Origin: Muribaculaceae bacterium
GTDB lineage: Bacteria > Bacteroidota > Bacteroidia > Bacteroidales > Muribaculaceae
Assembly: GCA_017619255.1 (NCBI GenBank)
Contig: JAFZSS010000006.1
Location: 1-5,884, forward strand
Length of the DNA: 5,884 bases
Direction: 5' to 3'
Below the pieces are notes generated by a model, which worked only from the letters and a program-made list of their open reading frames with translations, did not search any database and had not been told where the DNA came from. This document shows, piece by piece, positions 1 through 5,884 of this stretch. The translations under genes and the position numbers were made by a program. Each line of letters starts with the position of its first letter. The stretch's first letter is position 1.

Positions 1-441
1 ACCGCCGAGCATGTCCTGGGCGCTTACTACGACACCCTTGTTCTTGGCATCGGGCTTGAGCGCTGCCACCGAACCGGTCAAGTCGTGTTTCTTTACGACA
101 CCATAACCGATGACCACCAGATTTTCAAGCATCTGGGTGCTCTCGGCAAGGGTGATGACCAAGTCGCTGGCTGCAGTGACCTCATGGTCCTCATAGCCAA
201 CAGACGAAACGAGGAGCTTGGCGCCGTGGGGCACGCCCTCGAGGGTAAAGAGACCGTCAAAGTCGGTAGCTGTACCCAATTGCGTGCCGACGACACGAAC
301 AGTCGCGCCGATTACGGGCTCGCCGGTAGCATCCTTTACAATGCCATTCACAGTAATCTGTGCATAGGCTCCCAGCGACAGGAACAGTCCCATCACGAGG
401 GTAAGAATCCTAAACGGAATTCTGATGTTTACCTGCTTCAT
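1..441 (-). CDS. SusC/RagA-family TonB-linked outer-membrane protein, N-terminal part (runs off the left edge)
   Basis: The minus strand is open from ATG at 441-439 to position 1, giving the first 147 residues. SusC-type proteins are outer-membrane barrels that pair with a SusD lipoprotein and import oligosaccharides using TonB energy. Residues 1-27 form a signal peptide (basic start, then a hydrophobic run ending GAYA before Q28). Residues 28-100 are a carboxypeptidase-regulatory-like beta-sandwich domain (VNGIVKDATGEPVIGATV, then GTATDFDGLFTLEG). Residues 107-125 carry the family signature NLVVIGYGVVKKHDLTGSV, followed by the start of the plug (NKGVVVSAQDMLGG). No STN domain is present, so a direct anti-sigma link is unlikely. 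The full family length is about 1000 residues, so most of the gene and any susD lie outside the window. It is divergent from the LacI regulator, which is a plausible controller. The substrate cannot be read from this part; the pullulanase further right suggests an alpha-glucan. Confidence 0.93.
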   Translation of the reverse strand, partial: MKQVNIRIPFRILTLVMGLFLSLGAYAQITVNGIVKDATGEPVIGATVRVVGTQLGTATDFDGLFTLEGVPHGAKLLVSSVGYEDHEVTAASDLVITLAESTQMLENLVVIGYGVVKKHDLTGSVAALKPDAKNKGVVVSAQDMLGG

Positions 442-512
442 TTTAAAATTTTTAAAGTTAATATTATGTTGGTAATCAGATATTTAATACTCTATCTTGT
501 TGATTAATGGCG

Positions 513-548
513 GCGGCCTTTGTCTTGTGGCCCAAGATTTATGGCCGC
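513..548 (-). promoter_or_regulatory. possible hairpin in the susC 5' leader
   Basis: Read on the minus strand, GCGGCC (548-543) pairs with GGCCGC (518-513), and inside it TCTTG (537-533) pairs with CAAGA (527-523) around a 5-base loop. The internal loop is 5 and 4 bases. It is the only GC-rich patch in an AT-rich leader and would lie between the inferred transcription start (about 566) and the start codon at 441. It could affect translation or mRNA stability; no known riboswitch is recognised. Confidence 0.35.
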
Positions 549-569
549 TTTTTGGCAATTAAAGCAAGG

Positions 570-577
570 CAAAAATA
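570..577 (-). promoter_or_regulatory. candidate -7 element of the susC promoter
   Basis: On the minus strand this reads TATTTTTG, a full match to the Bacteroidota -7 consensus TAnnTTTG. It is the only such match on this strand in the gap. No TTTG is found at the expected 19-21 base distance upstream, so the promoter may be weak on its own and need an activator. The inferred start is near 566, leaving a leader of about 125 bases. Confidence 0.45.
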
Positions 578-631
578 GAAATTATCAGTGTATTTATCTT
601 TTTTTATAATGTTAAATTTTTAATTAAATGA

Positions 632-647
632 GTGCAATCGTTTGCGT
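632..647. promoter_or_regulatory. candidate LacI-family operator
   Basis: The sequence GTGCAATCGTTTGCGT is an imperfect dyad centred on CG. The core GCAATC/GTTTGC pairs at five of six positions. It differs at three of 16 positions from the perfect palindrome ACGCAAACGTTTGCGT, which resembles the PurR-type operator. A central CpG is what LacI-family hinge helices with the conserved leucine insert into, and the neighbouring regulator keeps that leucine. It covers the regulator's -33 element and lies about 73 bases upstream of the inferred susC start. Binding by this regulator is inferred. Confidence 0.5.
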
Positions 648-672
648 AGCTCGTTTTTTTGCACTATCTTCG
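641..672 (+). promoter_or_regulatory. candidate promoter of the lacI-type gene
   Basis: TTTG (641-644) is followed after 20 bases by TATCTTCG (665-672). This fits the Bacteroidota pattern TTTG-N19-21-TAnnTTTG with one mismatch. Transcription would start near 678, and the first ATG after that is 763, which supports the shorter start of the regulator. The -33 element lies inside the operator candidate, so binding there would block transcription (autorepression, inferred). Confidence 0.4.
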
Positions 673-706
673 CCACTCAAAGGGCTTGCTATCATTTTTG
701 ATAGAG

Positions 707-722
707 AAACAAGTATTTGTTT
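707..722. repeat. 16-bp palindrome AAACAA-GTAT-TTGTTT
   Basis: Perfect 6-bp arms flank a 4-base spacer, about 30 bases downstream of the inferred lacI-type transcription start and 41 bases before its start codon. It could be a second regulator site or a weak leader hairpin. It lacks the central CG expected of a LacI-family operator, and palindromes of this size arise by chance in AT-rich DNA. Confidence 0.25.
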
Positions 723-762
723 ACATAGAACTACCATCATCCAACTTAACAGTCATAGAGTA

Positions 763-1794
763 ATGAATGATAATCGACAAATGACAATGAAGGACATCGC
801 CCGTGAGTTGGGCGTGTCGGTTGCCACGGTGTCGAGAGCGCTGAGCGATAGTCCCAGCATCTCTCGTGAACGCCGCCAAGCCATTCAGCAGTATGCCCGC
901 GAGCACAACTATTTCCCGAATGTCATTGCCGAGCAGTTGCGACACAGCCGTCGCAACCCGTCACATGCCATTGGTGTGATTGTGCCCGAACTGGTGCACT
1001 ATTACTTCTCCTCAATCCTCGATGGCATTGAGAGTGAGGCATCTGCGCGCGGCTATCATATTATCGTGGCCAAGAGCAATGAGAGCTATGAGCGTGAGGT
1101 GCAGATCTGTGAGGCGATGCTCAAGAACAAGGTCTGCGGCATCATCGTTTCCCAAGCCAAGGACACCGAACAATATGACCATTTCCTGCACCTGGAATCG
1201 TGTGGCGTGCCGCTGGTGTTCTATGATCGCATTTGTCCGGCCCTGAACGCCAGCCGTGTGGTCGTCGATGACTATATGGGCACCATGAACGCCGTGTCCC
1301 ACCTTATCGAGACGGGATGCAAGCGCATCGCCTTTTATGGTGCTCCGATGAACATGGTCATTGCCAAGAACCGCTTCAACGGTTATCGTGATTCCCTGTA
1401 TAAACACGGGTTGGAGCTTGATGAGGGGCTTGTGCGTATCTGTGATAATCGCGCCGATGCTGAGCGCATCACACCGGCGATGATGCGACAAGCGAACAGG
1501 CCCGACGCTTTCTTTGCCGTCAACGACGAGACAGCCATCGGCATCCTCTCGGTCGTGAAACGATTAGGATTCTCAGTTCCCGACGAGGTGAGCATCTGCG
1601 GCTTTACCAACGGCTTCCGTGCCACGGTTTGTGATCCGATGCTCACGACCGTCGAGCAGCGTGGCACCCAGGTGGGAAAGGAGGCGGCCGACATCCTCAT
1701 CGGCCTCGTTGAGGGAACGCTCTCGCGCGACCATGCCGAGAAGCGCATCGTCAAGACCCGCCTCGTCGTCCGCGGCACCACCCGCCACCTTTAA
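763..1794 (+). CDS. LacI-family transcriptional regulator
   Basis: This 343-residue protein has the usual LacI/GalR length and layout. A helix-turn-helix lies near residues 9-30 (MKDIARELGVSVATVSRAL, with the typical TVSR), followed by the hinge helix PNVIAEQL (52-59) whose A56 and L59 fit minor-groove insertion at a central CpG. From about residue 69 to the end is a periplasmic-binding-protein-like sugar-sensing domain (AIGVIVPE, RFNGYRDSL, FFAVNDETAIGIL, VPDEVSICGF). These proteins bind DNA as dimers or tetramers and respond to a sugar or sugar phosphate. The start at 763 was chosen because the frame is open further upstream (ATG at 628), but that extension is unlike the family and lies before the inferred promoter; ATGs at 781 and 787 are also possible. 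Its divergent position next to susC suggests it controls that operon, perhaps with the pullulanase. The ligand is unknown; a maltose-type sugar is a guess from context. Confidence 0.93.
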   Translation: MNDNRQMTMKDIARELGVSVATVSRALSDSPSISRERRQAIQQYAREHNYFPNVIAEQLRHSRRNPSHAIGVIVPELVHYYFSSILDGIESEASARGYHIIVAKSNESYEREVQICEAMLKNKVCGIIVSQAKDTEQYDHFLHLESCGVPLVFYDRICPALNASRVVVDDYMGTMNAVSHLIETGCKRIAFYGAPMNMVIAKNRFNGYRDSLYKHGLELDEGLVRICDNRADAERITPAMMRQANRPDAFFAVNDETAIGILSVVKRLGFSVPDEVSICGFTNGFRATVCDPMLTTVEQRGTQVGKEAADILIGLVEGTLSRDHAEKRIVKTRLVVRGTTRHL

Positions 1795-1820
1795 CCCCCA
1801 AGACAAAACAACGAAATAAT

Positions 1821-1854
1821 AATAAAGAAAACAATAAATACAATAATTACAATT
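1821..1854 (+). repeat. left inverted-repeat arm bracketing the GxxExxY gene
   Basis: This arm matches the reverse complement of 2295-2328 at 29 of 34 positions by hand alignment. The core ACAATAAATACAATAA (1831-1846) is identical in the other arm. From 1831 to 1857 it also reads as three 9-base units, each beginning ACAAT, running right up to the start codon. It could be the terminal repeat of a small mobile cassette. AT-rich composition makes some similarity cheap, but a 16-base identity with matching outer context is more than I expect by chance. Confidence 0.6.
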
Positions 1855-1857
1855 TTT

Positions 1858-2295
1858 ATGATTGATATAGAAAAACAGAAAGACCATGTCTTTGATGTCG
1901 TGGGCGCTTTATATGAAGTTCACACAGAATTAGGGCCTGGTCTCAATGAGTATTATTATCAAGAAGGGTTACGCTTACAGCTTGAAGAGCAAGGAATATC
2001 ATTCCAAAAAGAATTGACCATTCATCCTACCTACCACGGCAAAAACATGGAAAGTGTTTATCGTGTAGATTTTTTGTGTAAAGATGATATTATCATCGAG
2101 TGTAAGGCTGTTGATGAATTAAATGCGGACATGAGAGCCCAACTTTTCAATTATATGCGACTGCTCAAACGCCCTTGTGGAATCCTCGTTAATTTTGCAG
2201 GCAGGAAAGCCATAATTGAAAGGTATTTTTATGATGAAACCACTCGCGACATTCTAACCGTTGATGGCCGCGTGGTTCATAAATATCGTCATTGA
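1858..2295 (+). CDS. GxxExxY-family protein (PD-(D/E)XK nuclease-like)
   Basis: This 145-residue protein belongs to the GxxExxY family (the PDDEXK_3-type domain), predicted from fold to be nuclease-related but with no established role that I know. The naming motif is G28-L-N-E31-Y-Y-Y34, following VHTELGPG. The putative active site is D71 (YRVDFL), then E81 and K83 (IIIECKAV), the order expected for D...ExK. The later conserved QLFNYMRLL (95-103) and CGILVNFA (107-114) are also family-like. The domain fills the protein; no signal peptide or membrane segment is seen, so it should be cytoplasmic. By hand count 1861-2280 is about 39% G+C, well below samples of the flanking genes. It starts 63 bases after the regulator gene and is framed by mirrored repeats, the right arm touching its stop codon. 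Those features suggest recent arrival as a cassette rather than membership of the sugar locus. No promoter of its own is obvious. Confidence 0.9.
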   Translation: MIDIEKQKDHVFDVVGALYEVHTELGPGLNEYYYQEGLRLQLEEQGISFQKELTIHPTYHGKNMESVYRVDFLCKDDIIIECKAVDELNADMRAQLFNYMRLLKRPCGILVNFAGRKAIIERYFYDETTRDILTVDGRVVHKYRH

Positions 2296-2328
2296 ATTGT
2301 TTTTATTGTATTTATTGTCTTCTTTTTA
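2295..2328 (-). repeat. right inverted-repeat arm bracketing the GxxExxY gene
   Basis: This is the mirror of 1821-1854. Over 2295-2318 it matches the left arm at 22 of 24 positions and over the outer ten at 7 of 10. The inner end overlaps the last base of the stop codon. The two arms sit almost symmetrically, a few bases from the start and stop codons, and enclose a unit of about 508 bases (1821-2328). No clear target-site duplication is visible outside the arms. Confidence 0.6.
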
Positions 2329-2364
2329 GCTCTGTTTTTTAAGTAGATACTTTAATAGTTTTTT

Positions 2365-3828
2365 ATGAGAGATATGAAGAGATTTTTAGTGGTTGTGATG
2401 GCGGTTGTGGCCATCGGTGCGATGGCACAGGTCGAGCGGCCCAAACTGGTTGTGGGCATTGTTGTGGACCAGATGAGGTGGGACTACCTCTACACTTACC
2501 AGTGGGGGGAGGGCGGTTTCCAGACCCTGATGCATGACGGATACTTGTGCAACAACACTATCATTGACTATGTGCCAACGGTGACCGCCGCCGGTCACGC
2601 CACAATCTTCTCGGGCACGACGCCGGCCTTCCATGGAATCGCGGGCAACAGCTTTTCTCTTAACGGGAAAACTGTTTCCAGTGTCCAGGACGACACTGAG
2701 CGCGCCGTGGGCGGTAACGAGAAAACCAGCGCAAAGTCTCCGCGCAACCTCATCGCCACCAACATCGCCGACCAGCTCTATCTGGCTACCGACTACAAGA
2801 GCCGCACCGTGGGTGTCGCCCTCAAGGACCGCGCAGCCATTTTGCCGTCTGGTCACACTCCGGTGGGCGCCTATTGGTTCGACGGTAACAGCAAGTCGTT
2901 TGTCACAAGCACCTACTATTGCGACAAGTTGCCCAAGTGGGTCGTTGACTTCAACAAACGGCACTGCGATGAGCTCGCAGGTGACATTTATAACACACCA
3001 GTGGGCACGACAATCACTTTTGCCCTTGCCGAGCAGGCCCTTATCAGCGAGCGCTTAGGCCAGGGCGAGGCGACCGACATGCTTACCGTGAGCGTTTCCA
3101 ATACCGACATGTGTGCCCACAACTATGGCAGCCACTCACCCAAGTTAGACTCCATCTATTGGCAACTGGATAAGGAATTGGCCCATTTCATCGACTTTTT
3201 GGACTCTCGCATCGGTCGCGGCAACTATCTGCTGTTCCTCACCGCCGACCATGGCGGCACCCATGGCGCCCCCCGCATGGAAGCCCACCATCTGCCCAAT
3301 GGCGCATGGGAGAATGGCGAGGCACGCAAAGCCGCCAACGAGGTGTTGAAGTCGCGTTTCGGCGTCGACAACCTCATCAAGAAGGACCATGGTTTCACTT
3401 TCTACCTCAACCACGAAGCCATCGACAGTGCTGGACTTGACACACACGAGGTCGCCCAAGTTGTCTGCAAAGAGTTGGAAAAAGCCGATGAAATCGAATG
3501 GGCTGTCGAGGTGGCTGACATTGACAACAGTCCCATTCCTACCATTGTCAAGGAACGCATCAAACTGGGTTACTATCCAGGTCGCAGCGGTGACATCTAT
3601 GTCATCCACCGCACGGGTGTTCAACTGGGTAAGACGGAATGGGCTGGCTCCAACCACGGCACCTGGAGCCAAAGCGACTCCCATATCCCCCTCATTTTTA
3701 TGGGATGGCATATCACCCCTGGCGAGACGAGCCGCCTCACTCACATGACCGATATTGCTGCCACCGTGTGTGCCATGCTCCACATACAAGCGCCCAACGG
3801 CTGCATCGGCACCCCCATCTTTGAGTAG
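2365..3828 (+). CDS. PafA-like alkaline phosphatase, secreted
   Basis: This is a 487-residue member of the alkaline phosphatase superfamily resembling PafA of Elizabethkingia/Chryseobacterium, a broad phosphate monoesterase. A signal peptide occupies residues 1-21 (ending GAMA before Q22), so it should act in the periplasm or at the cell surface. By alignment from memory, PafA's key residues have counterparts: metal ligands D35, D248, H252, D295, H296 and H431; nucleophile T74 in PTVTAAGHAT; and phosphate-binding N95 (GIAGNS), K154 and R156 (ALKDRAAILPSGH). The spacings T74 to N95 and D248 to D295 equal those in PafA. The monoesterase triad N/K/R argues against a phosphodiesterase (NPP) role. 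It is shorter than PafA (about 546 residues), so some loops are trimmed. ATG at 2374 (residue 4) would give the neater signal peptide MKRFLVV and may be the true start. No promoter was found in the 36 bases between the right repeat arm and the gene. It probably supplies phosphate; a link to glucan use is not evident. Confidence 0.92.
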   Translation: MRDMKRFLVVVMAVVAIGAMAQVERPKLVVGIVVDQMRWDYLYTYQWGEGGFQTLMHDGYLCNNTIIDYVPTVTAAGHATIFSGTTPAFHGIAGNSFSLNGKTVSSVQDDTERAVGGNEKTSAKSPRNLIATNIADQLYLATDYKSRTVGVALKDRAAILPSGHTPVGAYWFDGNSKSFVTSTYYCDKLPKWVVDFNKRHCDELAGDIYNTPVGTTITFALAEQALISERLGQGEATDMLTVSVSNTDMCAHNYGSHSPKLDSIYWQLDKELAHFIDFLDSRIGRGNYLLFLTADHGGTHGAPRMEAHHLPNGAWENGEARKAANEVLKSRFGVDNLIKKDHGFTFYLNHEAIDSAGLDTHEVAQVVCKELEKADEIEWAVEVADIDNSPIPTIVKERIKLGYYPGRSGDIYVIHRTGVQLGKTEWAGSNHGTWSQSDSHIPLIFMGWHITPGETSRLTHMTDIAATVCAMLHIQAPNGCIGTPIFE

Positions 3829-3846
3829 ATTCCCCCATTTCATCGA

Positions 3847-3890
3847 ACCAATCAGGGTCAATGACGCTATTGCCATTGACCCTGATTGGT
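3847..3890. terminator. perfect 17-bp inverted repeat between convergent genes, possible bidirectional terminator
   Basis: ACCAATCAGGGTCAATG (3847-3863) is the exact reverse complement of 3874-3890, with a 10-base loop. It lies 18 bases after the phosphatase stop and 40 bases before the pullulanase stop, where a terminator serving both strands is expected. Neither side is followed by a T tract, so it is not a classic intrinsic terminator. It may instead act as an mRNA 3'-end stabiliser or be a dispersed repeat. The remaining bases of 3829-3930 show nothing else. Confidence 0.6.
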
Positions 3891-3930
3891 AATCGTTGCT
3901 TGCGGGCTATCAATTCACATGTGACGGAAA

Positions 3931-5850
3931 TCAGTTGTGGATGATAAGGGCGGATTGAGCGGGGATGGTGACCTTGCCACCTTTCACGGTGCCCATGCCT
4001 GCCTGATCGCACTTGATGTTACGGCAAACGACGGTGTATTTGCCCTCGGGGACCTCGATGCTGCGGGCACGCTTGTGGGTGTTGAATGCCACATAGATGT
4101 CGCCCCAAGTCTCTCCAGGCACATTACGGCCGTTGATGTGGAAGGCCACGAGGCAGTTCTCGGTGGGCAGGAAGTCCAGGTTGCGGCGCACCATGTCAGC
4201 ACTGCCCATGTGGAAGGCGGGATGGGCTTTGCGCAGGGCGATGAGATTCTTATAGTACTCCATCACTTGCGGATAGCGCTCGAGGTTGTTCCAGTCCAGG
4301 TGGTTGATGCTGTCGGGACTCTCGAAACTGTTGTGCACGCCTTTCTTGTCACGCAGCATCTCCTCGCCGCTGAGTATGAACGGCACGCCCTGTGAGGTCA
4401 TCACCACGGTTTGGGCCAGCAGGTCCAAACGGATGATTTCATCGGTCGTGATGCCCTTGACGCTGGCTTTGAGACGGTCCACCAGACACATGTCGTCGTG
4501 GCAACTCACATATGCGATCATCTGTGTGGGCTCGTTGGCATAAGGCGCTTTGCTGTAATTGACCTTGCTGTAATCCACGCCGGGGTGCTGGATGGCACCC
4601 ACGATGCCGAATTTGAGGCTCTCTTCATTGCCCTTGACGCCGCCCAGGAAGGCGGCCTTGCTGTTACTATCCCACGGACCGCGCAACGCGTCGCGTATCT
4701 CATCACTGAAGGCGGCAATGCCCGGCATCTGCTGGATGTGAGCCTTCATGGCCAACTGCTCGCCAGGAAATGCGCATGAGCCGGCACTCCAACCTTCACC
4801 ATAGATGAAGATGTCTTGGGGCACGGCAGCGCGGATGGCGTTCATCGTCTCGATGTCATGCACGCCCATCAGGTCGAAGCGGAAGCCGTCGATGTGATAT
4901 TCCTCAACCCAATACTTCACGCTCTCGATCATGAACTGGCGCATGCCTTCACGCTCACTGGCGGTCTCATTGCCGCAGCCACTGCCGTTGCTGTAGGTGC
5001 CGTCGGCATTTTTGCGGTAGAAATAGTCGGGGCGTGTGAGCTGGAAGTTACTCTCGTCAATGTTCCAGGTGTGGTTATACACTACATCGAGGATGACCTT
5101 GATGCCGGCGTTGTGCAGCGCTTGCACCATTTGCTTGAACTCGTTGATGCGCACCTCGGGGCGATAGGGATTGGTTGAGTAACCACCCTCGGGAACATTG
5201 TAGTTCACAGGGTCATAACCCCAGTTGTACTGTGGCTCATTGAGGCGTGTCTCGTTCACCGAAGCGTAGTCGAACGACGGGAGGATGTGCACTGCGTTCA
5301 CGCCTAGCGCCTTCAGGTGCTCGATGGCTCGAGGCTCAGTCAGGGCGAGGAATTTACCCTTGTAGGTGAAACCGCCCGACTCATCGATGGAGAAGTCGCG
5401 GTGGTGCATTTCGTAGAGAATCAGGTCCTTGGCGGCGATGGCGGGTCGGGTGTCGGCGCCCCAGCCCTGCGGGTCGGTTCGCTCCATGTCAACGATGGCG
5501 CCGCGCTTGCCGTTCACGCCGACGGCAGTGGCCCAGATACCTGGGCACTCGCCGCGGAACTTGCCGCCGTATTTCACATCAAAAGTGTAGAACTTGCCTT
5601 TCAGGTCGCCCTTGACATTGGCTTGCCACAGGTTGCCACCGGCTTTGGCCCGTTTCATGTTGACGGTCTTGATGGGCTTTCCGCCCACCCCGTCATTATA
5701 GATGCGCAGTTTCACCTGCTGGGCGTCACTGTTGGTTTCAACGGAGAACGCACTCGCACTGGGGCCATAGGAGACCCCGGTGCGAGCGTTAAGGATTTGC
5801 GGTACGAGTAATGCCATGATTATCGCTACCAGAAGAGTGAGCCGTTTCAT
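3931..5850 (-). CDS. type I pullulanase-like GH13 enzyme, secreted
   Basis: This 639-residue protein fits glycoside hydrolase family 13, type I pullulanase group, which cuts alpha-1,6 branches in pullulan, starch or glycogen. Residues 1-22 are a signal peptide (hydrophobic run, then LNA before R23); no lipobox cysteine follows, so it is probably periplasmic rather than lipid-anchored. Residues 25-125 resemble a CBM48-type beta domain. The catalytic barrel runs from about 140 to 540, with the type I pullulanase mark YNWGYDP (208-214), region I DVVYNH (255-260), region II GFRFDLMG with nucleophile D326, region III YGEGW with acid/base E352, and region IV YVSCHDD with H451 and transition-state D452. 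A C-terminal beta domain follows (about 560-639). The length is ordinary for the group. It converges on the phosphatase. Only 34 bases upstream are visible, with no promoter seen, so it may be the last gene of a minus-strand operon entering from the right. It could supply oligosaccharides to the SusC system, though the two are not adjacent. Confidence 0.93.
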   Translation of the reverse strand: MKRLTLLVAIIMALLVPQILNARTGVSYGPSASAFSVETNSDAQQVKLRIYNDGVGGKPIKTVNMKRAKAGGNLWQANVKGDLKGKFYTFDVKYGGKFRGECPGIWATAVGVNGKRGAIVDMERTDPQGWGADTRPAIAAKDLILYEMHHRDFSIDESGGFTYKGKFLALTEPRAIEHLKALGVNAVHILPSFDYASVNETRLNEPQYNWGYDPVNYNVPEGGYSTNPYRPEVRINEFKQMVQALHNAGIKVILDVVYNHTWNIDESNFQLTRPDYFYRKNADGTYSNGSGCGNETASEREGMRQFMIESVKYWVEEYHIDGFRFDLMGVHDIETMNAIRAAVPQDIFIYGEGWSAGSCAFPGEQLAMKAHIQQMPGIAAFSDEIRDALRGPWDSNSKAAFLGGVKGNEESLKFGIVGAIQHPGVDYSKVNYSKAPYANEPTQMIAYVSCHDDMCLVDRLKASVKGITTDEIIRLDLLAQTVVMTSQGVPFILSGEEMLRDKKGVHNSFESPDSINHLDWNNLERYPQVMEYYKNLIALRKAHPAFHMGSADMVRRNLDFLPTENCLVAFHINGRNVPGETWGDIYVAFNTHKRARSIEVPEGKYTVVCRNIKCDQAGMGTVKGGKVTIPAQSALIIHN

Positions 5851-5884
5851 TTGCGTCCGCTTTGAGAGATGAGATCTTTCACGC

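Larger units (their letters stand above)
442..762. other. divergent intergenic region between susC-like gene and lacI-type regulator
   Basis: These 321 AT-rich bases hold no convincing gene. An in-frame ATG at 628 extends the regulator frame upstream, but the extension has no similarity to LacI-family N-termini. The region contains a susC leader with a possible two-tier hairpin (513-548), a -7-like box for susC (570-577), an operator-like dyad (632-647), a -33/-7 pair for the regulator (641-672) and a second palindrome (707-722). It is a control region serving both directions. Confidence 0.8.

Noticed and set aside
85..507. Plus-strand open frame of 140 codons
   Set aside because: It is antisense to the susC-like gene, whose signal peptide and signature motif are unmistakable.
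450..612. CRISPR, tRNA or other RNA genes in the AT-rich gap
   Set aside because: No direct repeats with regular spacers and no cloverleaf-like pairing were seen in this gap or elsewhere in the window.
628..762. Longer regulator reading frame starting at ATG 628
   Set aside because: The added 45 residues are unlike any LacI-family N-terminus, are encoded in AT-rich DNA holding promoter and operator signals, and begin upstream of the inferred transcription start.
2348..2355. TACTTTAA as a -7 box for the phosphatase gene
   Set aside because: It misses two consensus bases and has no TTTG at the proper distance upstream.
3145..3876. Minus-strand open frame of 243 codons
   Set aside because: It is a mirror of the GC-rich phosphatase coding sequence; the product resembles nothing and the plus-strand gene has all catalytic residues.
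3937..5178. Several plus-strand open frames opposite the pullulanase
   Set aside because: They are antisense by-products of codon bias in the pullulanase gene and encode no recognisable domains.
5850..5856. TTTGCGT at the pullulanase start, equal to half of the operator candidate
   Set aside because: It is a single 7-base half-site without a partner, overlapping the start codon; such matches are expected by chance.

Overview
The window looks like a chromosomal piece of a Bacteroidales bacterium (Bacteroidaceae, Prevotellaceae, Muribaculaceae or a relative; I cannot place it more closely). Three things suggest this: the start of a SusC/RagA-type outer-membrane protein, promoter-like sequences that fit the Bacteroidota -33 TTTG / -7 TAnnTTTG pattern, and no convincing Shine-Dalgarno sequences at the gene starts. 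Most genes are GC-rich, with AT-rich gaps between them.

Layout, left to right. Positions 1-441 (minus) hold the first 147 codons of a susC-like gene that runs off the left edge. A 321-base divergent intergenic region (442-762) separates it from a LacI-family regulator on the plus strand (763-1794). This gap contains a -7-like box for susC, a -33/-7 pair for the regulator, and a 16-bp LacI-type operator candidate (632-647) that covers the regulator's -33 element and lies upstream of the susC promoter. Next comes a small AT-rich gene for a GxxExxY-family PD-(D/E)XK nuclease-like protein (1858-2295), bracketed by near-perfect inverted repeats (1821-1854 and 2295-2328). A periplasmic PafA-like alkaline phosphatase follows on the plus strand (2365-3828). 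A perfect 17-bp inverted repeat (3847-3890) lies in the 102-base gap before a convergent secreted type I pullulanase-like GH13 enzyme on the minus strand (3931-5850).

How they fit together. The SusC-like transporter, LacI regulator and pullulanase point to a polysaccharide utilisation locus for an alpha-glucan (starch, glycogen or pullulan). The regulator probably senses a released sugar and controls both itself and the susC operon through the shared operator. The phosphatase probably scavenges phosphate and has no evident tie to glucan use. The GxxExxY gene is the outlier: about 39% G+C by hand count against well over 50% in samples of its neighbours, and framed by mirrored repeats. It looks like a small inserted cassette, and it is the most interesting item here.
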